From NCBI GenBank assembly GCA_963817395.1, contig CAWFOC010000003.1, forward strand, positions 434,001 to 498,000: a stretch of DNA of 64,000 nucleotides. Reading direction: 5' to 3'. Each line of letters begins with the position of its first letter. Within the stretch, counting starts at the first letter, position 1. The position numbers were made by a program, and so were the translations under genes. This document shows, piece after piece, positions 45,955-54,847 of this stretch. This DNA comes from CAWGYQ01 sp963817395 (GTDB lineage Bacteria > Acidobacteriota > Vicinamibacteria > Vicinamibacterales > CAVPJW01). A model generated the notes under the pieces. It worked only from the letters and a program-made list of their open reading frames with translations, was not told where the DNA came from and searched no databases.

Positions 45955-47298
45955 CTACGGAAGGAGGTTCTTGAAGATCGTGCCGTCCTTCATGATGACC
46001 ACAAAGTTCTTGCCAGAATCCTCAATCAGTCTGATGTTCGCGAGCGGGTCGCCGTCCACCAGCAGCAGATCCGCGAGGGCGCCTTCTTCGATCACTCCGA
46101 GTTTGCCCGGGTAGGGATCGCGGCGGCCCGACAATTTCAGCAGGTCGGCATTGGTGGCCGTGGCCATCGTCAATACCTCTGACGGGCTATACCACTTGCT
46201 CATCTTGGCGAGCTCCATTGGCTGTCTGGCCGCTCCGGCTGCACCCGAAAACAGAATGTCGCTTCCCCAGGCCATCTTGAATTTGTACTTCCTGGCCAGC
46301 GCGATGGTCTGCTCGGTACCAGTCCAGACCTCTTGGAGCCGGCGCATGTTCGCCGGCCCCAGGGGCGGAGCGGTTCCGTCATCGGTAAAGGGCTGGAAAC
46401 TCAGCCAGGTGCCCTTCTCTGCCATAAGCTTCGCGCTCGCTTCGTCCATCAAGTGACCGTGCTCAATCACCTTGACGCCGGCGGCGATCGATCGCTGGAT
46501 CGCAGTCGGCGTATAGGCGTGCGCGGCGACGTAGGTGTTCCAGTTCCCGGCGGCCTCGACCGCGGCCCGTAACTCGTCCTCGGTGAACGTGGCGACGTCC
46601 AGCGGGCTGTGCGGCGAGGCGACGCCACCGCCAGCCGTCAACTTGACGTACACGGCCCCGAGGAGAAGTTGCTCCCGGACACGGAGTCGCACTTCGTCGG
46701 GCGAATCCGCGACCATGGCGCCGTTCACTATAGACATCCGCGGCAGCGGTCCGCCTAGTTCTCGAGGCACTTCGGAAGTAACGCGAAAATCACCGTGACC
46801 GCCGGTGATGGTGATCATCGCGCCGGCGGGATAGATGCGAGGGCCGATCGCGAGACCTTCGTCGATGGCCCGTTTCAAACCGAATGACGGCCCACCCAGA
46901 TCGCGCACGGCGGTGAAGCCGCGCATGAGCGTGGCTTCGGCCTCGGCACCACCCACAAAATTCAGAAAGCCGACGTCGTCCTGAATCGCCTGTGCCGGCG
47001 TGGGACGCGCGAGCATGGTGTGCCAGTGATTGTCGATGAGGCCCGGCATCAGCGTGCGTCCACCGCCGCGGATTCGCTGGACCGTCGTGCCGGCTGGATC
47101 GGCGATGGGCCCACTCGAGATCGTCCTGATCACGTTTCCGACGACGAGCACCTGTGACGGACCGGAGAGGCTGGCCGTGGTGCCGTTGAAGATGCGGACG
47201 TCTTCGAACACGACGCCGGACGGTTGAACCTGTGCGGATACAATCGCCACCGAGACGGCGGCGACCATGACGACGACCTTCATCAGAGTCTTAGGCAT
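45955..47298 (-). CDS. Secreted amidohydrolase (imidazolonepropionase / Xaa-Pro-dipeptidase-like)
   Basis: 447 residues, intact. ATG 47298 (also GTG 47310). Signal peptide VVVMVAAVSVAIVSAQVQPS, then the composite domain and metal site GLIDNHWHTM (HxH), the carbamylated-Lys candidate in VKLTAGGGVASPHSPLD, His in YVAAHAYTP, His in VIEHGHLMDE and Asp in MAWGSDILFSG. All five ligands of a subtype-I amidohydrolase are thus present. The end (GVIEEGALADLLLVDGDPLA) is the returning composite domain. Related to secreted Xaa-Pro/beta-aspartyl peptidases and prolidase-like amidohydrolases in Acidobacteriota. 47 nt upstream of the porin on the same strand. Confidence 0.9.
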   Translation of the reverse strand: MPKTLMKVVVMVAAVSVAIVSAQVQPSGVVFEDVRIFNGTTASLSGPSQVLVVGNVIRTISSGPIADPAGTTVQRIRGGGRTLMPGLIDNHWHTMLARPTPAQAIQDDVGFLNFVGGAEAEATLMRGFTAVRDLGGPSFGLKRAIDEGLAIGPRIYPAGAMITITGGHGDFRVTSEVPRELGGPLPRMSIVNGAMVADSPDEVRLRVREQLLLGAVYVKLTAGGGVASPHSPLDVATFTEDELRAAVEAAGNWNTYVAAHAYTPTAIQRSIAAGVKVIEHGHLMDEASAKLMAEKGTWLSFQPFTDDGTAPPLGPANMRRLQEVWTGTEQTIALARKYKFKMAWGSDILFSGAAGAARQPMELAKMSKWYSPSEVLTMATATNADLLKLSGRRDPYPGKLGVIEEGALADLLLVDGDPLANIRLIEDSGKNFVVIMKDGTIFKNLLP

Positions 47299-47709
47299 GA
47301 CTGGATACACCTCGCAACGGCGTCGCTGATACGGCTGGTTCGAGACCGGTCGTCATCGCCGCGACGCAATGCGGAGTCCTCCCGGTTGGATTCCTTGTGA
47401 CTTTTGGAGCTCGCCCGTAGTCGCAAGAGCCAGGCTACACCGAAGGCCACCGACGTCCGGCTCTGGGCGTGCGTGTGCCTGTTACACCTTGAGAGCATAC
47501 TCCCGCTCGTGGCGACGCCGAACACTGGCTTTCCCGCGCCCGGCAGCGATACCAGCCCGCTCGGTCGCGGATGGAAGGCGCCGAACACGCCCAGCGCCGC
47601 ACATTCCCGCAGGATCGGTTGCTCCTCCCAGACGACTCGGCCAGAGATCGATGGGGGTACAATCCGGCCCGATGAAGCGCGCTGGGACGGCCGCGGTTCG
47701 GAGACGATC
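47299..47709. other. Intergenic region between amidohydrolase and metallophosphoesterase
   Basis: 411 nt without a gene I can support. The frame of the phosphoesterase is open through it, but the residues there (Arg/Pro/Ser-rich) look non-coding. A TACAAT sits at 47658-47663, 52 nt before the GTG start. Confidence 0.4.
47658..47663 (+). promoter_or_regulatory. -10-like TACAAT before the metallophosphoesterase gene
   Basis: GGTACAAT; no clear -35. Same word and similar spacing as at 18051 and 25154. Confidence 0.3.
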
Positions 47710-49542
47710 GTGAGACTGCTCCCGGATCCTCGACGGGGCGACGTGGAAGACGACGCCTCCAGCACGACGAGCCGATCGCTGCTCTCGCTTGCCGGCAGCG
47801 TGGTGGTCGAACTGAGCTGGACGAAGCTCGTCGTGGCCTGGCTGCTGTTGCTCGTGATCCCGAGCCTCGTGCTCGGCGCCGCGCCGATTGCCGCGGTCGC
47901 GTGGTTCAACTCGATGGCCGGGCACGTTCAAGCCGCGCAGGTCGGGATCTGGTCTCTCGGCATCCTCGGGTTGATCCTGGTGGTCGGGTGGTACGGCGGG
48001 CGCACGCTCTTCCATCTTATTGAGAACGCCTTCTGGGCGCTGAACTCGGTGGTCGTCGAACCGACCTACGCGCTCGCGCGCGAAGCCCTGCGGCACGTCG
48101 GCGAGCTCTTCCTGCCGAGCGATGCAACTCAGGCACAGCATGGCTCGAGGCGGGCCGCGATGGCCGCTCTCGCGGGTCTCATCGTCAGTGGCCTGGCCGT
48201 CACCGTGGCCGTGTTCGCATGGCGCCAATCATCATGGGCTCCGACTCTTGTCGATTTCATGTCGGTACGGCGCATGGCGCCGGCTGTGGTGGCCAACAGC
48301 CTCTTCCTCGTCGCCAGCTACGTGGCGGCGGTGGTGCTCTTCTGGGGTGTGGCAGATGCCACTCTTCCGCCGCCTCGCGATCTAGCGGCCAGATCTGAGC
48401 CGGGGTCGGGGAGCAGGCGGTGGCGTATCGCGCATCTCTCCGATCTGCACACGGTGGGAGAGCGTTATGGATTCCGCATCGAATCCGGCCGCTCCGGGCC
48501 GCGCGGCAATGACAGGCTCGAAGAGGTACTGTCACAGCTCGATCAGATCCATTCGCGTGAACCGCTCGACGCGGTTGTCATCACAGGCGATTTGACCGAT
48601 GCCGGCCGATCCGGGGAATGGGCCGAGATCATGGATGCCATCGCCCGCCATCCGCGCCTGGCCGAGCGCATGCTCATGGTGCCCGGGAATCACGACGTCA
48701 ACGTCATCGATCGCGGCAATCCGGCGCGACTCGACCTGCCGACGAGCCCGAAGCGGCGGCTGCGCCAGGTGCGCACGCTTTCGATGGCGTGCGCCATCCA
48801 GGGGCAACGCGTTCACGTCATCGATCGCGACAAGGGTGAGGTTGGTGTCACGCTCGCCGAGGCCTTGCAACCCGACATCGCGCGGATCGACCGCTTCTCC
48901 GACGTCGGACGACCGCTTTTGTCCGGGTGGTGGATTGACATCTGGTGTCAGGCTTTTCCGATGATCGTGCCGCCGGACGCCGACGATGGTCTGGGGTTCA
49001 TCCTGATCAACTCGAATGCCGACACGCACTTCTCGTTCACGAACGCGCTGGGCATCGTGTCAACCGAGCAGTTCGAGGGCATCGAGATCGCGACGCGACA
49101 GTACCCACGAGCGTGCTGGGTCGTCGCGCTGCACCACCATCTGGTCGAGTACCCCTGGCGCCCCCATGCGTTCTCGGAGCGCATCGGCACGGCGCTCATC
49201 AACAGCAACTGGTTCGTACGCCGTTTGCGGGCGCTGGCTGGTCGCGCCGTGGTGATGCACGGGCACCGGCATGTCGACTGGCTCGGCGAATGTGCTGGCC
49301 TGACGATTGTGTCCGCGCCCTCTCCGGTGATGGACGCCGCACCGTCGTGCTTCTATATCCACACGCTCGTCAGGGATTCGAAGGGGCATCTCGGCCTGCT
49401 GGCACCGGAGCGGGTTGTGGCTCAGAACGTCCCGAACACCGGCAGGGCCGGTGACCACTTCGAGGACGCGCACTCGCTAGCCACGCACTCTTCTGACTCG
49501 CCAGCCTTGGTTGACCCCTCGCGCGACAGGATCGACGCGTAA
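47710..49542 (+). CDS. Membrane metallophosphoesterase
   Basis: About 610 residues from GTG 47710 (CGGAGACGATC before). Four membrane helices: LVVAWLLLLVIPSLVLGAAP, IWSLGILGLILVVGWYGGRT, AALAGLIVSGLAVTVAVFAW, ANSLFLVASYVAAVVLFWGV. The calcineurin-like phosphoesterase domain then shows all motifs: IAHLSDLHT (DxH), VVITGDLTDAGRSGEW (GDxxD), LMVPGNHDVN (GNHD), VVALHHHLVEYPW (H), VMHGHRHVDW (GHxH). Two-metal hydrolase facing the cytosol or periplasm. Substrate might be cyclic nucleotide, UDP-sugar-lipid or a phosphoester; not determined. Ends DSPALVDPSRDRIDA. No frameshift. Confidence 0.85.
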   Translation: MRLLPDPRRGDVEDDASSTTSRSLLSLAGSVVVELSWTKLVVAWLLLLVIPSLVLGAAPIAAVAWFNSMAGHVQAAQVGIWSLGILGLILVVGWYGGRTLFHLIENAFWALNSVVVEPTYALAREALRHVGELFLPSDATQAQHGSRRAAMAALAGLIVSGLAVTVAVFAWRQSSWAPTLVDFMSVRRMAPAVVANSLFLVASYVAAVVLFWGVADATLPPPRDLAARSEPGSGSRRWRIAHLSDLHTVGERYGFRIESGRSGPRGNDRLEEVLSQLDQIHSREPLDAVVITGDLTDAGRSGEWAEIMDAIARHPRLAERMLMVPGNHDVNVIDRGNPARLDLPTSPKRRLRQVRTLSMACAIQGQRVHVIDRDKGEVGVTLAEALQPDIARIDRFSDVGRPLLSGWWIDIWCQAFPMIVPPDADDGLGFILINSNADTHFSFTNALGIVSTEQFEGIEIATRQYPRACWVVALHHHLVEYPWRPHAFSERIGTALINSNWFVRRLRALAGRAVVMHGHRHVDWLGECAGLTIVSAPSPVMDAAPSCFYIHTLVRDSKGHLGLLAPERVVAQNVPNTGRAGDHFEDAHSLATHSSDSPALVDPSRDRIDA

Positions 49543-49886
49543 CGGATCCCGCGCCATCCTTCTGATTGCGGTCGAGGGCCGCGTGCTGCGGATGAACGAC
49601 CGCGGCGGATGCTGCCGGGATCGTTCGTGACCGACGCGGCTGGCCGTCAGACGACCGGCGCGATGCCCGTTTCAGAAAGGAAAGAGCCAGGGAACGAGCA
49701 GCGCGGTCACGATGAGGACGATCACCGTGAGCTGGGCTTTCGCGTGCGCCTCGCGTTCTGATGGCCGGCGCCGGACGTCAGCGTGTTGACTGCGCGTCGC
49801 ACGGCGCGATCGTCGCCCACGATTCGGGGGCTCGCGACGAATCCAAATGAATATCTCGCGGTGACGGCGCTGGAATGGATCGGCCG
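49543..49886. other. Intergenic region with a possible small minus-strand membrane ORF
   Basis: 344 nt between convergent genes. On the minus strand an open frame ends at TGA 49672-49674 with KAQLTVIVLIVTALLVPWLF preceded by arginine-rich residues. It reads like the last helix of a small membrane protein, but no ATG/GTG/TTG start fits upstream of the helix except GTG inside it. Could be a remnant or a shifted small gene; not annotated as a CDS. Confidence 0.3.
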
Positions 49887-51449
49887 TCAGAACGGCCAGA
49901 ATACAGGCACGACGAGCACGCCGATCACGCCGTAGAGCAGGAGCAGCGGCAGGCCCAGTCTCCAGTAATCCGTGAAGCGGTAGCCGCCTGGCCCCATGAC
50001 CATCAGGTTGGCAGGTGTGGCCACAGGCGTGAGCAGCGCCGCCGCCGACGTGACCGCCACCGACATCAAGACGGTCTTCGGAGAAACCCCCATCCCTGCA
50101 GCGGCCGAGAGACCGATCGGGATGACAATCAGCGCCGTGGCCATATTGCTGATCAACTGCCCGAGCACGGCAGTGAGGACGAACATCCCCGCCAGCAACG
50201 CGTACGGTCCGTGACTGCCGACGACGTAGATCAAGTTGTCCGCCAGCAGCTTCGCGGCGCCGGTCTCAATCATGGCCGCAGAGAGCGCCATCATGCCGCC
50301 AACCAGCACCACGGTATTCCAGGCGATGCTGCGGTAGGCCTGCTCCATCGTGAGCACGCCCGTGAGGATCACGAAACCCGCGGCCAGGAGCGCCGCGATC
50401 GCCCCCGGCGCAACCCCTGTAATAAGGACAACGATCATTCCAATGAGTGCCGTGACCGACCGGGTGGCCCCCGGTCCGAAGGGCACGGCCTGGCGCCGGA
50501 AGAGCGCCGGATGATCGACCACGAGCACGTCGGGGTCGCTGAGCTGGCGGTCGAGCGCCACCCACGTACCCTGAAGGAGGAGCGTGTCGCCCACCGCGAT
50601 CTCGTTCTCGCCGGACAGCGACTCGCCCTTTCGCTGAATCGCCAGCATCACCAGATCGCCGCTTTCGGTGATCATCCCGGGGAAGGCCGTCTGTCCGACC
50701 AGGCCCGAGCGGGGCGGAATCACGACTTCGGCGACGCCCGACGTGCGCGTCAACAGCGTGCCCGGCGCGTACTTCACGCCGTACTGTTCGGTGAGCGTGC
50801 AGGCGTGGTCGCTGAAGTCGCGCGAGATCGTCTTCGCGCTCCGGTTCGGCAGCAGCCGCTCGCCGAAGAGCACGATGATGGCGATGGTGCCGATAACCAG
50901 GGGAACGCCGGCGTAAGCGAACTCGAAGAAGCCGATCCCTCCGACACCAGCATCGACGGCCGCGTCGGCGATGATCACGTTGACGGGCGTCCCGGTGAGC
51001 GCAAGCAGTGAGCCCGCGTGAGCGCCGAAGGCGAGCGGCATCAGCAGCTGCGACGGCGGCCAGCGCAGGCGAATCGCCATCACCGCAACCACGGGCATCA
51101 GCGCGGCCACGGATGCGTTGACGGTGATGAGCGCGGTGACCACGGCGACGAGGACCAGCATGAAGACGAGCACGCGAGTGCGACTTTGGCCCGCGCCTGC
51201 CAGCAGCTGTTGGCCGGCCCACGCCGTGACGCCGCCGGCATCGAGCGCTTCGGCGACGACGAACAGGGCCGCGATGAAGATCACCGTGGGGTCCCCGAAG
51301 CCCGCCAGCGACTGCCCGAGCGTCAGGATCCCGGTGGCCCACAACGTGACCGCGGTGGCCAGCGCAACGATGGCCACCGGAAGCCGGTCCCAGATGAACA
51401 CCAGGACCACGGCGGCCAGCACGAGGAAGGTGATGGTGATGTCACTCAC
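49887..51449 (-). CDS. SLC13/DASS-type transporter with central RCK_C (TrkA-C) domains
   Basis: 520 residues, intact. Eleven or so helices. First half: VIFIAALFVVAEALDAGGVT, LITVNASVAALMPVVAVMAI, AHAGSLLALTGTPVNVIIAD, the GTPxN motif of the SLC13 family. In the middle lies a soluble part with GLVGQTAFPGMITESGDLVM and IAVGDTLLLQGTWVALDRQL, i.e. RCK-C like domains. The second half repeats the NT-motif: GQLISNMATALIVIPIGLSA and VTSAAALLTPVATPANLMV. Such DASS permeases with RCK-C domains carry anions (di/tricarboxylates, sulfate or similar). It sits directly downstream of AbgT in the same direction (54 nt), so the two may form one transcript. Confidence 0.88.
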   Translation of the reverse strand: MSDITITFLVLAAVVLVFIWDRLPVAIVALATAVTLWATGILTLGQSLAGFGDPTVIFIAALFVVAEALDAGGVTAWAGQQLLAGAGQSRTRVLVFMLVLVAVVTALITVNASVAALMPVVAVMAIRLRWPPSQLLMPLAFGAHAGSLLALTGTPVNVIIADAAVDAGVGGIGFFEFAYAGVPLVIGTIAIIVLFGERLLPNRSAKTISRDFSDHACTLTEQYGVKYAPGTLLTRTSGVAEVVIPPRSGLVGQTAFPGMITESGDLVMLAIQRKGESLSGENEIAVGDTLLLQGTWVALDRQLSDPDVLVVDHPALFRRQAVPFGPGATRSVTALIGMIVVLITGVAPGAIAALLAAGFVILTGVLTMEQAYRSIAWNTVVLVGGMMALSAAMIETGAAKLLADNLIYVVGSHGPYALLAGMFVLTAVLGQLISNMATALIVIPIGLSAAAGMGVSPKTVLMSVAVTSAAALLTPVATPANLMVMGPGGYRFTDYWRLGLPLLLLYGVIGVLVVPVFWPF

Positions 51450-51503
51450 GACAGGTGGCCCGATCCCTCGGGGGTCGGCGATCCCGACAGGAGTGACCAG
51501 TCG

Positions 51504-53135
51504 CTACGACGCTGCAACCGGATACCCCGGACCGAGCGGAATGCCCAACCAGAACCAGAGCGCGAAGAAGATGATCCACGCAATCGAGAGGATCAGGGTG
51601 TACGGCAGCATCAGGGCGACGATTGTCCCGATGCCTGCGCTCTTGTCGTACTTCTGCGCGACCGTAACGACGAACGGCAGATACACCATCAGGGGCGTGA
51701 TGATGTTCACGGGCGAATCGCCAATGCGGTATGCCGCAAAGACGGTTTGTGGCGCCACGCCCAGCCGCACGAAGAGAGGCACGAAGACGGGCGCAAAGAT
51801 GGCCCACTTGGGCAGGGCGCCCGGAATGATGAGGTCCAGGAACAGGATGACGACGACCATGCCCACTAGCAGCGGCAGGGCGCCGATATTGGCCTGCTCC
51901 AAGCCGTCGGCCATGGCGATGGCCGCCACGCGCGGCATGTTGGAGTAATTGAAGAAGGCAATGAACTGACTGATCATCAGGAACATGAAGACGAGGCCGC
52001 CCAAACTGGCGAGCGTCGTCGTGCCTGCCTTGATGACATCGTTCTTGGTCTTGAATGTGCCGGCGCCAAAACCGAAGCAGATGCCGGCCACCAAAAAGAA
52101 GAGGAAGATGCAGAACAGCAGGCTGTCGAGAAGCGGCGAGCTGTCGGAGCCTGGCGGCGGTCGGAGCGGGGCCCCCGGGGGCACGGTGATCAGCAGCATC
52201 ACGGCGAGCACCGCGAGAAAGCCGTAGAGCGCCCACGTCAAGCCGCGCGATTCCTCGGGCGAGATGGCGCCCTGCCCTTCGGCGACCGCGTCCCCGTGGT
52301 AGGGCCCGAGCCGCGGCGCGACAATTCGATCGGTTACGAACGTGGCGACCAGGGCCATGACCACCGACGAGGCTGCCGCGAAGTACAGATTCGCGGTGAG
52401 CGAGAGCGGCGTGCCGCCGACGAGCGCAATCGCTTCGTTGGTGACCTCGTTCAACATGCTGTCGGTAGGCGTGATGAGAATGTTCACCATGAAAATCCCG
52501 CCGACCGCGCCGAACGCGGCAGCCAGGCCGGCCAGTGGATGCCGACCCAGGCTGAGAAAGGCGGCGGCGCCCAGAGGAATGAGGATCAGATATCCGGCGT
52601 CGGCGGCGATGCTGGCCAGCACGCCCACGAATACGAGGATGAAGGTGAACAACTGCCGCGGCGCCACCTGCACGAGCTTTCGGATCAACGCCGCCATCAG
52701 ACCCGCGTGCTCCGCAATACCCGCCCCCAGCAGCGCGATGAAGGTGACCGCCATGGCGCCGAAGCCCTGAAAGTTGGCCACGAAGCGGGTGAAGATGAAG
52801 CGAATGCCCTCGACGGTCAACAGGCTCTGGATGGCGACCGTCCGCTCGCTGATGACGAACTCCGGATCCTCGGCGGGGATCGCGAGCGAAGGCTCCAGCG
52901 TGTCTTCGAAGTAATCGGGCGTCACCGAAATCGGGACGGGCTCGGCGATCTGCTCGGTGACGCTGACACCCATCAGATAGAGAACGTGCGAGAGCACGAT
53001 GACGAGGAGAATCAGGTAGAAGAACATGAGCACGGGATGGGGCACCTTGTTGCCCATCCGCTCGACGCCATCGAGCAACCTCTGGGTCAGTCCTCCCTGA
53101 TTGCTGCGGGCCGGGATCGCCTGTGCTGTGGCCAT
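51504..53135 (-). CDS. abgT: AbgT-family transporter (p-aminobenzoyl-glutamate type)
   Basis: 543 residues, intact. ATG 53135. 10-12 helices; opening RMGNKVPHPVLMFFYLILLV, the AbgT family signature. A periplasmic domain follows with SLLTVEGIRFIFTRFVANFQ, GFGAMAVTFIALLGAGIAEH. Then APRQLFTFILVFVGVLASIA, ADAGYLILIPLGAAAFLSLG and the NILITPTDSMLNEVTNEAIA block. The end, PLMVYLPFVVTVAQKYDKSA, is conserved. Family members move p-aminobenzoyl-glutamate or export sulfonamides; the neighbouring M20 peptidases (PepT and a second M20 protein) support salvage of such dipeptide-like folate fragments or peptides. Preceded by PepT (102 nt). Confidence 0.9.
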   Translation of the reverse strand: MATAQAIPARSNQGGLTQRLLDGVERMGNKVPHPVLMFFYLILLVIVLSHVLYLMGVSVTEQIAEPVPISVTPDYFEDTLEPSLAIPAEDPEFVISERTVAIQSLLTVEGIRFIFTRFVANFQGFGAMAVTFIALLGAGIAEHAGLMAALIRKLVQVAPRQLFTFILVFVGVLASIAADAGYLILIPLGAAAFLSLGRHPLAGLAAAFGAVGGIFMVNILITPTDSMLNEVTNEAIALVGGTPLSLTANLYFAAASSVVMALVATFVTDRIVAPRLGPYHGDAVAEGQGAISPEESRGLTWALYGFLAVLAVMLLITVPPGAPLRPPPGSDSSPLLDSLLFCIFLFFLVAGICFGFGAGTFKTKNDVIKAGTTTLASLGGLVFMFLMISQFIAFFNYSNMPRVAAIAMADGLEQANIGALPLLVGMVVVILFLDLIIPGALPKWAIFAPVFVPLFVRLGVAPQTVFAAYRIGDSPVNIITPLMVYLPFVVTVAQKYDKSAGIGTIVALMLPYTLILSIAWIIFFALWFWLGIPLGPGYPVAAS

Positions 53136-53236
53136 GTCTCCCCCGTCACCTGAACGACACGCCCCATTACCATTCGAACCGGTAGCAACGAAGGGGGCGC
53201 TTCGTTGATGGCTGAGCAGCCGCGTCGAGGCGGCGA

Positions 53237-54598
53237 TCAGCCCGTCCAATCCACGGGACTCTCGGTCTCAATGGACACCTTCCGTTCACCCGCACGCGGC
53301 GAGGACGACGCCGTCGGCGCGTGGCTCCACAACTGCGCCAGCTCGATGCACATCGCCGCGGCACAGCTCATGTCCTGCACGCTCACGAACTCGTGGGGGC
53401 CATGGATGTTCTGCATGCCGGTGAAGAGGTTCGGTGTGGGCACGCCCATTTCCGTGAGGCGCGATCCGTCGGTACCGCCTCTGACGGGCGCCGAGAAGGG
53501 TTCGATGCCGAGCTGCTGGCAGGCGCTGCGGGCCAGCTCGATCGGGCGCATGTCGTTCTCCAGCCAGTAGCGCATGTTGCGGTACTGCTCAGTGACCTTG
53601 CACGTAATCTGCGCGCGCGGCTCGGTGGCCTGAACCGTGGCGCAGACCTGATCGAGCAGCACGGCACGCGCGCGAAGACCGTCCCGCTCGAAGTCGCGCA
53701 GGATGAAGTGCAGATCGGCCGCTGCCGCGCCGCCCGTCATCTTGTAGACATGGATGAATCCCTCGCGACCCGACGTCGTCTCGGGCGTGAGCGTCACCTG
53801 GGGCATCGTGTCGATGATCTTGGCTGCCAGATGAAGCGCGTTGACCAGCTTGTCCTTGGCCTGGCCCGGGTGGATCGAGACGCCCTGCACATGCACGTCG
53901 GCCTTGTCCGCCGAGAACGTCTCGTAAACGATCTCGCCCCGCTCGGCGCCGTCCAACGTGTACGCGACGTCAACCTTCAGATCGCCCGCCAGCCGCGGGT
54001 GAACGCCCCGGCCGATCTCTTCATCCGGGGTGAAGGCAATGCGGATCGGGCCGTGTGCGATCTGGGGATGCCGCAGCAGGTGGCGCGCCGCGGTCATGAC
54101 GATGGCCACGCCAGCCTTGTCGTCCGCTCCGAGCAGCGTCGTCCCGCTGGCCGTGATGATGTCTTCGCCGACCTTGGCGGACAAATACGGGAACGCCTTG
54201 GGCGAGAGCACGATATCGCCATCGGGAAGAACGATGTCGCCGCCGGCATAGTTGCGATGGACGATTGGCTTCACACCCGCTCCGCTGAACTGAGGCGCCG
54301 TGTCCACGTGCGCCAGAAGGGCGAGGGTGGGTACGTCACCAGGGACGGTGGCGGGGATCGTCGCGAGCACGACGCCGTAGTCGGTCAGCCCAATGTCTTT
54401 TGCGCCGATCGCCGTCAGCTCGTCCACCAGAAGCTTGAGCAAGTCGAACTGCTTCTCCGTGCTCGGCGATGTTGGCGATTGCTCGTCGCTCTGCGTGTCG
54501 ATCTGCGCGTAACGCAGCAGGCGCTCTTCGACCTCGCGATCGAACTCGAAGTGGCCGCCTGAAGTGGCCGCAGCGGCGAATGAGGGCTTGGTGGTCAT
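53237..54598 (-). CDS. pepT: Peptidase T (tripeptide aminopeptidase)
   Basis: 453 residues, intact. M20B metallopeptidase that removes N-terminal residues from tripeptides. First zinc His and Asp in LLAHVDTAP, bridging Asp in TLLGADDKAGVAIV, then TPDEEIGRGVHP with the catalytic/ligand Glu pair, Asp in AYTLDGAERGEI and the last His in NIHGPHEFVSV. The GGTDGS loop (VRGGTDGSRLTEMG) is typical of PepT. The protein is about 40 residues longer than E. coli PepT (408): extensions are N-terminal (TKPSFAAAATSGGHFEF) and C-terminal (TASSSPRAGERKVSIE). ATG 54598. It faces the second M20 gene across the 249-nt divergent region that bears the 20-bp repeats. Confidence 0.92.
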   Translation of the reverse strand: MTTKPSFAAAATSGGHFEFDREVEERLLRYAQIDTQSDEQSPTSPSTEKQFDLLKLLVDELTAIGAKDIGLTDYGVVLATIPATVPGDVPTLALLAHVDTAPQFSGAGVKPIVHRNYAGGDIVLPDGDIVLSPKAFPYLSAKVGEDIITASGTTLLGADDKAGVAIVMTAARHLLRHPQIAHGPIRIAFTPDEEIGRGVHPRLAGDLKVDVAYTLDGAERGEIVYETFSADKADVHVQGVSIHPGQAKDKLVNALHLAAKIIDTMPQVTLTPETTSGREGFIHVYKMTGGAAAADLHFILRDFERDGLRARAVLLDQVCATVQATEPRAQITCKVTEQYRNMRYWLENDMRPIELARSACQQLGIEPFSAPVRGGTDGSRLTEMGVPTPNLFTGMQNIHGPHEFVSVQDMSCAAAMCIELAQLWSHAPTASSSPRAGERKVSIETESPVDWTG

Positions 54599-54609
54599 GA
54601 GATTTCGGC

Positions 54610-54650
54610 GATAGAGTTTTCGGCGATCGCGATAGAGTTTTCGGCGATCG
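54610..54650. repeat. Two perfect 20-bp tandem repeats in the pepT / M20 divergent region
   Basis: The 20-mer GATAGAGTTTTCGGCGATCG occurs at 54610-54629 and 54631-54650, one base apart, i.e. a period of 21 nt, two turns of B-DNA. A third, degenerate copy (TTTCGGCGAT) begins at 54603 at the pepT start. It lies just upstream of pepT, where an activator or repressor array would sit; equally it may be replication slippage. Confidence 0.8.
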
Positions 54651-54847
54651 TCCGGTCAGTGCAATTCGGGTGCCGCCGCTTCGGATCCTATTTGTACACC
54701 TGATGTCGATGTCTGAGCTCCGCGATCCGGCCGCCACCCCTACCCACGTCCGGGAGCGACCTCACCCGCGCTCCGTCGCGGATCGACGTGCCCTGTGGGT
54801 GTGGGGCCGTCACTGACAGCGGCCTGGCCTTTGCACACACAGAGGAT

